Position numbers and translations under genes: made by a program
Notes under the pieces: model-generated
Seen by the model: the letters and a program-made list of their open reading frames with translations, nothing else
The model's database searches: none
What the model was told of the DNA's origin: nothing
Part shown: one piece after another, positions 1 through 11,119 of the stretch
Layout of the letters: each line of letters begins with the position of its first letter
How positions within the stretch are numbered: the first letter of the stretch is position 1
Assembly (NCBI GenBank): GCA_037179515.1
Contig: JAXCGZ010005728.1
Span: 104,897-168,896, forward strand
From: Halocaridina rubra
Lineage: Eukaryota; Arthropoda; Malacostraca; Decapoda; Atyidae
Length of the DNA: 64,000 bases
Reading direction: 5' to 3'

Positions 1-545
1 TCGATCTTCCTCTGTTTTTGAAGAGATTAAGCTACCATCTAAGAATATAAATGCAAAATCAAGATCTCTGAATAAGCTATCCATTAGGCGATGAAATGTA
101 GCAGGGGCATTTAAAAGGCTGTATGACATACAAATATGCAAATAAGCCAAATGGGGTGATTACTGTTGTTTTTTCAACATATGATGGATTCACTGGAATC
201 TGATGGTTAGCCTTGAGGAGATCGATATTACCAAGTATATTTTTCTTGTACAGTTTTAATGATACTCTTATTGATATGAGGCAACAGATACTTGTCTGGT
301 TTGGTGACAGTATTCAGATGCCTAAAATGACCACAAATCCTCCATTCACTTGGTTAATGCTTAGAATCTAAATGTATTGGCGAACCCCATGGTAAATTTG
401 AGGGCTGTATAGTGCCTATATTTAACAACTGCTTAAATCTTTCTTTAGCAACAGCATATTTATCTGGGGCCAAAGACCGACATTTACCAAATGTCGGTGA
501 AAAACTACCTGTATCAATATAATGATATGCATTCCAAGTTTTATC
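1..545 (-). pseudogene. pol: Ty3/gypsy reverse transcriptase fragment (element E), cut by window edge
   Basis: Read on the minus strand, this gives the N-terminal half of a gypsy RT. Near 545-360 are the approach and first block (IDTGSFSPTF, then LAPDKYAVAKERF and IQPSNLPWGSPIH). These are followed by RICGHFRHLNTVTKPDKY, the LLKANHQIPV block and TPFGLFAYL, with a frameshift near 130. The catalytic box near 31-54 reads FIFLDG, where the family has YLDD or FLDD, so the second catalytic Asp is lost. A stop follows the SPIHLDSKH block near 355. The fragment runs off the left edge, so LTRs, RNase H and integrase cannot be judged. It does not closely match elements A, B or C, and the block spacing resembles CsRn1/Kabuki-type gypsy elements. 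Family assignment is inferred; RT identity is well supported. Confidence 0.75.
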
Positions 546-1236
546 AGTTTCAACCCTATAGGACTTAGCAAACACACACATACATGGCCTCATTCCCCCT
601 TGTAAGGGGGATGGCCGAGCCAAGAAACACACATTCTCCAAGATGCACACATCTCTCATCCACTCCTCTTACCTCCTTGGGGATAAAGGGCTGCCTGCCA
701 CATTTCCCCCCTTTCCACTCTACTTGGATCACCAACAAGGTAGTCAGGCAAGGATATTCTACAATGAGGCCTAACAGCCACAGCTGGTTTACCCCTACCA
801 CTTCATCACATAGCAACTCTCTCGCACCTGTGCATCCTAGATCACTGAGCCAGCAGGTGCGAGAAATCATTTGGCCATTGTCACCTATACACAATCTTCC
901 TCCACTCATTACTATCTCTTGCACACTCTCTTCCCTTCTCCACTGACATTCCACGTGCATTCAGTGCCCTTTTCAAGCCATCCATTCATCTCATTCTAAG
1001 TCTCCCTCTTGCCCTAACTCTAATCACTCCTGCACTCAACACCCTCTTCACTATTCATTCTTAACTCATCCATTAAATGTGTCCAAAAAACTAAACATTC
1101 TCTGATCTAACCTATCCAACAGCTTCATTTCAACACCCGTTCTCTGCCTGACGTCCTCATTTCACATGTAGAGGGAGATAAAGACAGCTTTGAGGCCCTT
1201 TACAAATATATTAATATAGACCAGAAAACAATTTAA
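546..1236. other. Unassigned, possible old LINE tail
   Basis: I see no convincing gene here. Minus-strand sequence at about 885-985 reads like the C-terminal end of a LINE ORF2, with DSNEWRKIVYR before a stop, but it is too short to prove. The remainder is C/T-rich on the plus strand with open frames in several directions, none with a recognisable domain. This block is the left flank into which element A inserted. Confidence 0.3.
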
Positions 1237-1241
1237 ACCCC
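1237..1241. repeat. Target-site duplication of element A, left copy (ACCCC)
   Basis: ACCCC directly precedes the TG start of the 5' LTR and recurs directly after the CA end of the 3' LTR at 11115-11119. A 5-bp duplication is usual for Ty3/gypsy integration. The 3' LTR end is slightly uncertain, so the match is supportive rather than decisive. Confidence 0.6.
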
Positions 1242-1507
1242 TGTAATAGAGTGGTAATATTGTACATAGTGTATACTAATTCCAAGTTAAGTTCTACCTT
1301 ACATGTTTTGTCAAGAAGCATTATTCCTATTCTAAATCTAATTCTAGTGAGTAAAAGAGTTTTCACTTATTCTCCAGCCATTTCTGAGAGATGTCCAACA
1401 ACACCTGTAAATAGCTCTAGGCATTTCCTACATATTTCCTATCATTTTCCAATATCTTACCCTCACTAACATAACCCTAACCCTACTTCAAATGCTGCTA
1501 AGTAATA
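1242..1507 (+). repeat. Element A 5' LTR, first part
   Basis: The sequence starts TGTAATAGAGTGGTAAT and aligns without gaps at its start to 10626 onward in the 3' LTR (TGCAATGGCGTGGTAAT). Similarity continues to the shared string CTAAGTAATA at 1499-1507, where the inserted block begins. Confidence 0.85.
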
Positions 1508-1614
1508 GAGGTTGTAGGACAAAGTACTTACCTAATTGTACTTACCTATTTGTGTTTACGGGAAAGAGCCCAAAGCTCGTATCTTCCCATCTCCTGATCG
1601 GTTCCATTTTATAC

Positions 1615-4411
1615 TTAGTGATACTTATCATAGCTGTCATTAAAACTATGGATTGAGATAGCATTAACTACCCCCTCGCTTAGCGAATTCCAATTATCAA
1701 CTACTCTTACACTGAAAAAGTATTTCCTTACATCCTGCAAAGAACTTTTCTTACGAAGCTTCAAACTATGACCTCTAGTTCTAGAGCCAGCCATATCAAA
1801 ATATAAAGCCCTATTCACTCTATCATAACCATGAAGGAATTTAAAGACTGTCACCATATCCCCCCTCAATCTTCTAGCTTCGAGTGATGGTAAGTCTAAT
1901 TCCCTCAGCCTCTCATCATAAATGAGATTGTGTATTTCTGCCACCAGTTTCGAGGCATGTCTTTGAACTTTTTCAAGCTTAGCTATGTGTTTTTTTCAAG
2001 TGTGGACTCCAAAAGGGGGCTGCATATTCGAGTTTTGGCCTCACACAGGTTACATCAATACTTCTGAACAATTCCTTGTCCATGTGCCTGAAGGCTACCC
2101 TTACATTTGATAAGAATGCATATGCTGCCCTTACTATCCCATTTATATGTATTTCTAGAGACAAATCTGCCAGTATGTTTACTCCTAGATCTCTCTCATT
2201 TTCTGTCTCTTGAAGTTGTACTCGAGCCACCGAGTAGTCAAGCTTGGGCCTTCTTGCACTTTTACCCATTCTCATTACCTTACATTTTGAAGTATTGAAT
2301 TTCATTACCACTTTTCTGACCACTCATGCAGATTATTTAGATCCTCCTGAAGTTCTCTACCATTGTTCTCGTTTTTTTTTACTTTCTTCACAATCTTTGC
2401 ATCATCTGCAAACATATTAATGAATGAATTTACAGACTCTGGTAGGTCATTTACATATACAAGGAACAAAAGTGGCCCTAAAACTGAACCCTGTGGAACT
2501 CCACTACTAACTCTTCTCCATTCAGACACTGAGTGTCTTGCTCTAACCCTCTGTTCCCTTCCTTCTAAGTAAGTTTTTATCCATTCCAAAACATTTCCAC
2601 CTATTCTAGCCATTGCTTGCAGCATCCTAATAAGTCTCTCAAATGGAACAGTGTCAAATGCTTTCTGGAAGTCTAGGAATATGCAATCTGCCCAGCCCTC
2701 TCTTTCCTGTAAGATTCGGCTTACCTCATCATAAAATTCTAATAAGTTTGTTACTGCCGATCTACCTTCTCTAAAGCCATGTTGCCTCACTGACAAAAAG
2801 TTGAAGGATTCCAAGTGAAGAGAGATATGTTTCCTTAGTAGTTTCTCCATAACTTTGCAAACTATGCTGGTCGAGGAAACTGGTCTATAGTTCAGAGCCG
2901 TATCCCTCCTTCCCTTTTTGAAGATAGGTATCACATTTTCTTGTTTCCAGCATCTTGGAATCTCAACTGACTCCAGTGACTTTTTAAATATGATACTTAG
3001 TGCCACTGATATTGAGTTTGCGCATTTTTTAAGTACATGGGGGGATATGTCATCAGGACCTGTAGCTTTATGAACATCTAAATCCATCAGCGCTTTGCAT
3101 ACCTCTGTGGCTGTAAGATTGATGTTCTCTAATACCAGCCCTTGAGCTTCTATCTCTGCAGTCTGAGGGGGTGGGGTATTTACTACTGTAAATACTGACT
3201 GAATCTCCTTGTTCAGTTCTTTGCAGACCTCTTCATCTGTTTCAGTGATGCTTCCATCGGCTCTCTTTAGCCTTAAAACCTGTTCTTTTACCTTCAGTTT
3301 TCCTCTGATAAAGCTGTGGAAAAGCTTGGAATTTTCTTTAGCCTTCCTGGTGATGTCCCTCTCATAGTCTCTCTCTGCCTCTCTCCTTTTACTTAGGTAG
3401 TCATTTCTTGCTCTTTTGTAGGTTTGCCAGGCATTTATGTTTTTTCTCCTCCTATGCCTTTTCCAGCATTTGTCTCTCCACTCCTTAGCTCTTTTACACT
3501 CATTATCGAACCATTTCTCTCTGGCATGAATTACACCTACTTTGGTGACAGGTATGCAGCAATCTACTATCTTCCCATATTTCTCACAAAAGACGTCATG
3601 CATTTCTTGTACAGATTTGTTGTAAAATAAAGTTCTCCAGTCAATAACTGCAAAAAGCTCATTCATTTTGATGTAATCTCCTTTCGGATAGTTCCTCCTC
3701 ATGTCCTCGGTGCCTCTACTCTCAGGCAGAATATTTTCAATGATATACTCCATCAACAACACACAGTGGTCACTCTTTCCAATTGGTGGTTCATACTAAA
3801 TTTTTTCAATATCCAACACATTATCTGTGAATACTAGATCAAGTAGTGAAGGCTCATCCCAACCCCTGGCCCTCGTTGGTTCCATTACATGTTGGTGTAG
3901 GAAATTCCCTTGTACACAATCTAGGAATCCTGCCTCGAATGAGTCCTCACCACTGTGTGGGTCAAGATTTATGCAATCTATCTCTTTATGATGAAAATCT
4001 CCCATAATCAAAATCGTACATTTTCTCTCCCGTGCCATGTTAACAACTGAGTTTATGACTTCAATAGTACCTATATGACTTTCCTCATAAACTTCTAGCC
4101 TATATCTGGTTCCTTGGTGGGTTATATACAACAGTTATTATTATGCTCTCTGACCCAGTATTTATGCGAGCAACAAGAAATTCCTTGAACACACTTTCTA
4201 TAGCCAAGTTTATTTCTTCAACTTGAATCTTTTCACTTATGAACAGTGCTATCCCTCCACCAGTCCTCTCAGATCTTTCAACCCTTAATATTCTGAAGCC
4301 CTTAGGAAAAACTATGACACTGTTTATGTCCTCACTCAAATTAGTCTCTGTAATTGCTACTATATCTGCCTTACTGTTGTGAATCCTATTTTTTAATTCT
4401 ACTGCCTTATC
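1615..4411 (-). pseudogene. CR1-1 ORF2: endonuclease-reverse transcriptase, frameshifted
   Basis: From 4411 downward the frame holds an APE-type endonuclease (DIVAITETNL; MGDFHHKEID, where the second copy has GDFN; GKSDHC). The RT follows (FLDFQKAFDTVP, GVPQGSVLG, MFADDAKIV) and then the CR1 C-terminal region ending FFSVRVVDNWNSL and a final KYH. Breaks are a frameshift near 4115, a stop replacing Glu near 3794, a frameshift near 2310 and another near 1970. The 485-codon stretch 3762-2305 covering the RT is open. Function would be target-primed reverse transcription of CR1 RNA. The endonuclease GDFN-to-GDFH change and the frame breaks make this copy inactive. Confidence 0.9.
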
Positions 4412-5479
4412 AGCTAATCGATCTTCTGTCATTATCATCTTTATCTCCCCTTTGTCTGGAAGAACTCTGAAATGAAAATTTTTCTTCTCTTCTTCATTCC
4501 TTTCCTCATTTAACCTTCTTGCTTCTTCCAACAAGTTTTTGATCTTTCATCTCTTCCTGTGTTCTGTATCATCTAATAAACACTTCTTTGAATTCTTGAA
4601 GGACTTTTAGACTTTTTTTCTCAACAATATTTCCCTACATGTTTCCCCTCCCTCAAAGGTTACTTTTGTTGGTCTCGGCTTTCTTTCCCTTGAATATTTG
4701 CCTAGTTGGTGAATGTTTACAATATCCTCAGGACCACAAACTACTCCAAGCTTTCTTATCAGGTCTACAACCCTAGCTTTATTTTCTTCAAGTCTCCCCT
4801 GCCATGTTGGCTCCTGGGATTCGTTTATGCCTCTTGAGATTACCACTGTCTTCTCTTTATCAAGTGCCTGTTTGATGAGTGGGTTTGCCCTTTCCATCAC
4901 AAAGTTTTTCATTTTTTCGATTACTGTCTCTCTATAATCAACTGTTTGTATGTTTTCCAGTGCCACCATCTTTACAGCCTCTTTTGCTGCCACATTCCCC
5001 TTTAGTGCATCAGCAAAGGAAGTTTTCATGGCATAATTTTCCATATTCAGCTCCTGGAACTCTTTTCTAAACTGTTCAATGTTTTCCTTAATCTGGACAT
5101 TTCAAGCTGCAATCTCGTCTCTCTCAGAAGAGAGCAGTGAACTAACATCTAATTCATTTAGGTTGTCATTCAGCTGTTTGTTTTTATCTTCTTGTTTAGA
5201 AATTCTAGTTTCTAGTTCACTCTTTTCCCCTTCCAGCTTCTTTATTCTTTTTTCTAGTTCCTTTCTCTCCTGCCCTTGTGCTTTATTTGCTTCCTCCAAA
5301 CATCTTATTTCCTCTCTGAGTGTTTAATTCTCTTTAATTTCTCTATCCATATTCCGAATCTTTTCATCAAGGCTTATAACCATTGCCTCTAAATCCTTGA
5401 TTTTCTGTTTTAGTCTCCTAATTGCTACAACTCCTCCTGACCCATGGGTGGGAGAGGTTTGCGATAGAGATGGCCTCAT
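4412..5479 (-). pseudogene. CR1-1 ORF1: coiled-coil RNA-binding protein, broken
   Basis: The likely start is the ATG at 5479 (MRPSLSQTSPTHGSG). The frame then shows long heptad-like E/K-rich stretches (IRRLKQKIKDLEAMV; KELEKRIKKLEGEKSELETR) typical of a trimerising coiled coil. Next comes a conserved block with RRM-like spacing (LIRKLGVVCG, PRPTKVTFEG). Two in-frame stops interrupt it, near 5325 and near 5100, and a third lies at 4607. The tail (EARRLNEERNEEEKKN) continues in the same frame straight into ORF2, because 44 nt present between the two ORFs in CR1-2 are missing here. ORF1 proteins bind LINE RNA in a ribonucleoprotein particle; this one is not translatable in full. Confidence 0.75.
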
Positions 5480-5798
5480 ATTTATGTTCTCCCTCTCACA
5501 GAATATAGAAAGAAGAAGAGAAAGAGAAAATTAAAGAGAGAAAAACTTTTATTTAAGCTTCACACAGAATTTTTATATCTTCATATAAGTGTCTGAGGAG
5601 GCACCCACCCGTTTCTGCTATATATACTTCTTAACTGATAAACTCACTTGCTAACCAACATATGTTATCACAGGATCAGACTTTACATTTAACTCGATAT
5701 ATATACAAAATAAGAAATAGTAAAAGAGAAAGCTAAAAGAAAAGAAAAAAAATGAAGAAAATAAGACAGCTGTAGTACTTGGCAACTTAACTCAGTAC

Positions 5799-6000
5799 TG
5801 TGTGTGCCGAAGGACATAATGTCGACGGACATAATGTCGACGGATACAACTTTTATTTAGTTATTTATTCTTCTTACTCTTTCATTCATTCATAATAATA
5901 AAGTTTAAAATGATAGTTCCGAACCTAACCTAACCTGAAATTATATGCGTCGGCATTATATCCGTCGACATTATGTCCATTGGCATTTTGTCTGCACACC
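5799..6000. mobile_element. Short palindromic, MITE-like element
   Basis: The left side reads GTGTGCCGA followed by copies of GGACATAATGTCGACG. The right side is the approximate reverse complement, ending CATTATGTCC, then TGTCTGCACACC. The centre is AT-rich and non-coding. Terminal inverted repeats around a coding-free core suggest a MITE. It lies at the 5' end of CR1-1 inside the element A LTR. GTAATA on its right (6001-6006) equals 1502-1507. Either CR1-1 landed inside this element's left repeat, or the two arrived separately; the sequence does not settle this. Confidence 0.5.
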
Positions 6001-6250
6001 GTAATATATATCATAGTGATAATGTGATAATATATACAGAAGGTCAGATATATTATCACCGGTTAGTTCTGGCCTATTTAGGCGGTTCTATTTAATTACA
6101 GTGCATATCTTAACCTAATAGCACTGTGTTAATGCTCCATTTGATGCCCATACAGGCAACCTATGTAACCCATAATGCTGGGGAACCGTAATACCTTACC
6201 TAACCTTATACAATATGGTGACTATATTATAATTGGCGATGAGGATTACA
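6001..6250 (+). repeat. Element A 5' LTR, second part
   Basis: Positions 6001-6006 (GTAATA) duplicate 1502-1507. From 6007 the sequence aligns to 10890-11114 in the 3' LTR, including the shared strings GTGATAATATATAC, GTGTTAATGCTCC, CCCATACAGGCAACC and ATTATAATTGGC. I place the end at ...ATTACA (6250), which matches ...ATCACA before the duplicated ACCCC at the other LTR. An earlier end near 6230 is possible, because TTGGCGATGAGGAT (6233-6246) resembles the primer-binding start of some gypsy elements. Confidence 0.75.
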
Positions 6251-6479
6251 ACTGGCCTATCATAATGTCTTTGACTGTTATCAAACCTGATGTTGTTGTT
6301 GTTTTTTGCTACCTAACCTAATTTTGTCCTTATTAGCCTAACTGGTTTTTGTCTTGCCTAAGCATAGCCTAGACCAAGCCTATGCCTATACCTATTAATT
6401 TTGGACTATGTGTTTGAACTTAGCCTAGACCTAACTAATTTCCTATTTTTTTATTAGGCTATTACCTATAATTTCATCA

Positions 6480-7330
6480 TGTCGCTCATTGGGAATGTAG
6501 GTCCGTATGATGAATCTGAGAAATATTCAAACTATACAGTTAGGGTTCAATTGTATTTCGAAGCTAATGATATTAAGAAAAATAAGCAAATTCCTGCTTA
6601 TTACAGGTTCTAAACTTTTTGGATTTAGTGAGTTCGAAATATTCTAAGGAATGTACTTTGGAGGAATTAATTTCCACTCTCAACAATCGCTACACACCCC
6701 AGATTATAGTGATCTATGAAAGATTCAAATTCTACCAAAAGTGTCAATAATAATAATAATAATAATAATAAGACTTTATTTCCAACATACATTGGGTATT
6801 CAAGGAGACCATGAAAGTGTAACTTCTTCTGTTGCAACTCTATAGTCACTCGCATCGACATGTGGGGACAAACTAGAGGAGATCTTAAGAGACAAGTTTG
6901 TTATGAGTCTTTGGGAAGAAAGTACTCAGCGTGTTCTCTTGAAATAGAAGTATCCCACTTTTGCCTGAGCAGTAGAGATTGCTATTACTAGGGAAGCTGC
7001 AGAGAAGAATGTCAGGGAGTTTGGTCAGAAACCTCACACTAATGATAAAGAAGTAAATGCTGTGAAAGTTAAGGCTATGAGTTCTTTTTATAAGAAAAAG
7101 CATAAGCCTAATGGAGAGAAAGAGAAAGGTACAAAACCTGATAACACATGCAATGGATGTGGTAAAAATCATTGGAAAAATGATTGTCCCTATAAAAACG
7201 TTGAATGATTTCTGTGTAAACATACTGGGTACATTTCTAAGGCCTGGGTTTCTAAGGGTAAGAAAAATTCTACTATATATGCTGTGGAGCCTAAGTCTTT
7301 AAGTTCTATTGAATCTAGATATATTAGTGA
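6480..7330 (+). pseudogene. gag: Element A gag remnant
   Basis: The ATG at 6480 begins MSLIGNVGPYDESEKYSNY and leads to a gypsy gag motif (QLYFEANDIKKNKQIP). After a disrupted stretch containing an (AAT)n run, the capsid-like motif resumes near 6880 (ILRDKFVMSLWEESTQRVLL, then AITREAAEKNVREF). A CCHC knuckle follows near 7150 (CNGCGKNHWKNDC). A second knuckle is degraded: a stop replaces its start and its last Cys is Trp. Gag would form the particle and bind the RNA. Stops and shifts leave only fragments, so this is a pseudogene. Confidence 0.75.
6746..6771. repeat. (AAT)n microsatellite
   Basis: Eight to nine AAT units lie in the element A gag remnant. AAGACTTTATTTCC follows, so the run may be the tail of a tiny inserted retroelement fragment (about 6746-6850), but I cannot identify it. 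Confidence 0.8.
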
Positions 7331-7359
7331 TCGTCTAATTTGTGAGATCCTACTATATG

Positions 7360-10300
7360 ACAGTCACCTTGGATGATTGTGCTGATGTCCAGGTTCCGGG
7401 TGGATGCAGGTGCTACTCGTACTCTTATCAGTGAACAAGAATTTTTTAAGTGTTTTCCCAAGGCTAAGCCTAAAATAATGCCTTCTAAGACTAAATTGAA
7501 GAAGTATGGAGGTTCAAAAATTCCTATGTGTAGGGAGATTTGGGTAAAAATCAAGTTCCAAGGTCATGTTTTAGAGAATCAAGGTATCATAATAGTAAAG
7601 GATTCTGGTCCTAACCTATTAGGTCATGATTTTTTGTTTGCTCTAAATATTAGCCTAACTCTAGTGGACAGTGCTGTGCGTTCTATTGCTGAGAAGTCTG
7701 TCATGGAAAAATTTCCTGATTTGTTCCGAGAAGAATTAGGAGGTTATATGAGAATGGAAGTTTCTTTTGAAGTGGATCAGGTAGTACTACCTAAGTATTA
7801 CAAGGCACGAAATGTACCATATGTTATGTGTGCTAAAGTAGATGCAGCATTGGATAAATTTTTGGGAGAAAATATCATTCGAGCATTCGCTCACTCTATC
7901 TGGGTTGATCTTATTCTACCTGTGCTGAAAAATGACGGAACTGTACGTATATGCAGAGACTATTGTTTGGCTGTTAACCAATAGTGTAAAGTTACTAAAT
8001 ATCCTGTGCTTAGAATTGATAACCCATTTGCTACTTTGGAGAGTGGGAAGATTTATTCAAAATTGGACATGAAGAGTGCCTAAAATCAAATTCTTCTTAC
8101 CATGAGTCACATTCACTCGCTACTATTAGCACTCACTGAGGATTGTTTCAGTATAAGCATTTGTGTTACGGTATAGCTAGTGCTCTGGGAATTTTCCAAC
8201 AAACTATGGAGAATTTATTGTGAGGTATTCCTGGCATTTCTATTTTTCTCGATGACATACTTGTATGTCATCAAAACTAACTCTTGTGAACATGAGGAGC
8301 GTTTATGCAAAGTTTTAGGAAGACTAGAGGAAGTTGGATTGAAACTGCATCCTACTAAGTGTTTTTTTCGTGTTGACCAAGTACAGAATTTGGGTTATAT
8401 AATTGATTCTACCGGTTTGAAGCCTATTGAGGAGAAGTTAGATGATATATGTAATGCCTCTGAGTCTAAGGATTTAACACAGTTATGCAGTTATTTAGGA
8501 ATGTTAAATTTCTATAGGAAGTTCTTGGTAAATGCTGCTGCTATTCTTGAACGTTTGGATAGTCTTTTGAGAAAGGATGTTAGAAGGAAGTGGAATGAGG
8601 AACACAGTAAAGCTTTCCAAGAATCTAAAACGCTATTGTTAGATGCCTGTTTAATTCATTTTGACCCTAATTTACCTATCGAAGTGTCTGCTGACTGTTC
8701 TAAGTATGGTTCAAGTGTTCTTTTTAAGAAGAAGGATAGTGCTGAATTGCCAGTCGTCTTTGCATCCTGAGCTCTAAATAAAGCTGAGGCCAATTATTTT
8801 TAGACAGAGAAGTAGGCCCTAGCACTTGTTTTTGCATTGAAGAAATTTCATCACTATTTGTGGGGTCATGCATATTCTCTAATTACGAATCACAGAGCAC
8901 TTTTAGGTTTCTTCAACCCTAATAAGCTTATTCCTGAAATGGCCTCTGGTAGGATCCAGCAATGGTCCTTGATGCTATAAGCCTATTCATTTGAGTTGTA
9001 TCACCGTTCAGGTAAATCTTTAGGTACGGCTGATGCTTTGAGCCAATATCTCTGGGTCCTCTGTACTTGACTGTTGCTTTCTGTCTGTCGTTTTCCTTTG
9101 TGTGACATTACCTCATCTCTGCCTTGTCCTTAATCTTTATCTTTTCCTTCATCATTGTATTTTCTCGTGCCCGGGCCTTTATTGATGAGGGCAATATCTG
9201 CCTGTAAAAAGGTGTCACACTCATTAAAAAAAAATTACTACTAGCAAATGCATCTGATCGTGTTCCTGTTTGTGCAGAGTAGATCCAGTTAGTTAATACA
9301 TTGGATGCCACCCCTGTAACTGCTAACGACATAAGTAAGTGGACTTCTATGGACCCATTACTTGTTAAAGTGCTACTCTATTTAGACTGCGGTTGGCCTG
9401 AAAATGTTGAGGATGAATTAAGACCGTTTTTCCATCGAAAGAATGAATTAAGTATTCAACAAGGTCGCATTCCATCGGGACCTAGAGTAATTATTCCTCG
9501 TAAAAGAAGAGAGAGTATGTTAAATGAGTTGCATCAAGAGTATTTGGGCTCTACTAAAATGAGGTAATCGGCTGGAAGTTATGTTTGGTGGTCTGGATTG
9601 GACCATAACGTTGAAGATTTGTCAGCTGGATGCTCTGTTTGTCAAGCTACTAGAACATTGCCTAAGAAAGCACCTTTACAACCTTGGGATTGGCCTGAGA
9701 GGCTATGGGTGAGAGTCATGCTGACTATGCTAGTCCAGTCATGGGTGCCTATTTTTTTTAGTGCTAACTGATGTTCATTCCAAGTGGATTGAAGTGCTAC
9801 CTACTAAAGACACTAATTCTTTTGCTATTATTAATCTCATTAGAAATGTTTTCTCACATTTTGGTCTGCATATGACACTCGCTACTGACAGTGGTCCTAA
9901 TTTTACATCTAAGGAATTCAACCTATTTCTTGAGAAGAATGGTGTTCGTCATATCATGTCTGCACCCTACCAGCCAAGCGCAAATGGCCAGGCTGAAAAT
10001 ACTGTCAAAGGTCTTAAAAATTTCCTAAAACACTTCTCAGGTGAAGATTGGAGAACTAAGTCAGAATAATATCTTTTCCAGTAGAGAATGACACCTCATT
10101 CTACTACTGGAGTGTCTCCAGCGAAGATGATATTTGACTGAAAGCTACGTACCGTGTTGGACCTACTACACACTAGTAAATGTGTACAACAGACTTTGTT
10201 GTCTAAGCAAGACCAGCAAAAGTCTAATTATGACAGTAATATTGCTAGAAATCTAGAGTTGACACCTTAGTCTCCTGTCATGGTGCAGAATTATGCAACA

Positions 10301-10613
10301 CTTTCTAAGAATTGTTGGGTCTATGCACGAGTGTTGAAACAAATTGGTTCTGTGTCTTACAAATCTGAACTTCCAAGAGACGTGTTGAAACATCATTAAG
10401 ACCAGATTCTAAATCAATCTACACCGACTATTCCATCTATGCCTATTATGACTTTCTCACCTGTTATAAGTGATGAGTCTTTTCTTTCGCCTATGGCTCA
10501 TGAGAGAGTAGTCAAACCTAGTAAGGAGGCTGAAGTTGGCGTTCCGCCAAAACTGGCTACTGCGGTACGCCACTCTGCTAGAGTTGTCAAGCCTCCAGAT
10601 GGTTTTGATTTGT
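7360..10613 (+). pseudogene. pol: Element A pol: PR-RT-RNase H-IN, degraded
   Basis: Order along the strand: protease near 7390 (VDAGATRTLIS, where the family has D-S/T-G-A); RT from about 7760 (FGENI-type entry, DLILPVLKNDGTVRICRDY, SKLDMKSA, FLDDILV near 8250); RNase H near 8690 (VSADCSKYGSSVLF); integrase with its zinc-binding entry near 9530 (LHQEYLGSTKMR, CSVCQATR) and core (HADYASP near 9715, TDSGPNFTS near 9885, NGQAENTVKG near 9985). The end reads RHSARVVKPPDGFDL with stop TAA at 10613-10615, at the edge of the purine tract. Stops and frameshifts occur at about 7370, 7982, 8090, 8255, 8768, 9568, 9755 and 10068. The domain order is canonical for Ty3/gypsy, unlike family B nearby. Confidence 0.85.
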
Positions 10614-10625
10614 AATGGGGAGGGG
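10614..10625 (+). other. Element A polypurine tract
   Basis: AATGGGGAGGGG lies directly before the TG of the 3' LTR, where plus-strand DNA synthesis is primed in LTR elements. It fixes the LTR start at 10626, because from there the two LTRs align without gaps. Confidence 0.75.
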
Positions 10626-11114
10626 TGCAATGGCGTGGTAATCTTGTACATAGTGTATATTAATTCTAAGTTAATATGTACTTTACATGTTTTGTTGAGA
10701 AGCATTATTCCTCTTCTAATCTAATTCTAGTAAGTAGAAGAGTTATCACTGCTTCTCCCGCCAACTCTGAGAGGTGTCCGATGATACCTGCAAATAGCTT
10801 TAGGCCTTTCCTACATAGTTCCCATAATTTTCCGAAATCCTACCTTTACTAACATAACCCTAACCCAATTTCTAATGCCGCTAAGTAATATACATCGTAG
10901 TGATAGTGTGATAATATATACGGTAGGTCAGCTATATAATCAATGGTTAGTTCTATCTTATTTAGCCGGTTCTAACTAATTACCGTGCATATCCTAACCT
11001 AATACCGCTGTGTTAATGCTCCGGTTATCACCCATACAGGCAACCCATCTAACCCATAATGCAGGGGAACCAAAATACCTAACCTAACCCATTATAATTG
11101 GCAATTATATCACA
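10626..11114 (+). repeat. Element A 3' LTR
   Basis: About 489 bp, TG...CA, matching 1242-1507 plus 6007-6250. This intact copy is the evidence that the 5' LTR was split by insertion: GCTAAGTAATATACATCG here is contiguous at about 10880-10897. The copies differ by many substitutions, so the element is old. Confidence 0.85.
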
Positions 11115-11119
11115 ACCCC
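11115..11119. repeat. Target-site duplication of element A, right copy (ACCCC)
   Basis: Matches 1237-1241. See element A for the remaining uncertainty over the LTR end. Confidence 0.55.

Larger units (their letters stand above)
1508..5795 (-). mobile_element. CR1-1: CR1-clade LINE, near full length, degraded
   Basis: This minus-strand non-LTR element has ORF1 (coiled coil plus RRM-like region), ORF2 (endonuclease plus RT) and a 3' end at the left. The 3' tail at about 1516-1560 is a short repeat resembling AATTAGGTAAGTAC, as expected for CR1/L2 elements, which end in short repeats instead of poly(A). Its ORF2 matches CR1-2 (40570-43642) at nearly every residue. The 5' untranslated part lies at about 5480-5795. 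It sits inside the 5' LTR of element A. The inner boundary with the palindromic element at 5799-6000 is uncertain. AGTACT occurs at both ends (near 1521 and near 5796) and may be its own target-site duplication. Confidence 0.85.
1242..11114 (+). mobile_element. Element A: Ty3/gypsy LTR retrotransposon, interrupted by a nested CR1
   Basis: This element has two LTRs of about 490-510 bp, a candidate 5-bp TSD (ACCCC), a gag with a CCHC knuckle, and pol in the canonical order PR-RT-RNase H-IN. The 5' LTR is split: its first part is 1242-1507 and the remainder starts at 6001. The 6-bp string GTAATA repeats at both sides of the interruption (1502-1507 and 6001-6006). Removing about 4.5 kb leaves an element of roughly 5.4 kb, a normal gypsy size. 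The LTRs differ at many positions, and the reading frames carry numerous stops and shifts, so this is an old, dead copy. It is probably the oldest recognisable insertion in the left third. Confidence 0.85.

Noticed and set aside
584..946. 120-codon plus-strand frame
   Set aside because: No domain; composition reflects a C/T-rich strand, and the opposite strand is equally open.
5925..5940. CCTAACCTAACC resembling the arthropod telomere repeat
   Set aside because: Only two units, inside or beside transposons (also near 11080); too short to indicate telomeric DNA.
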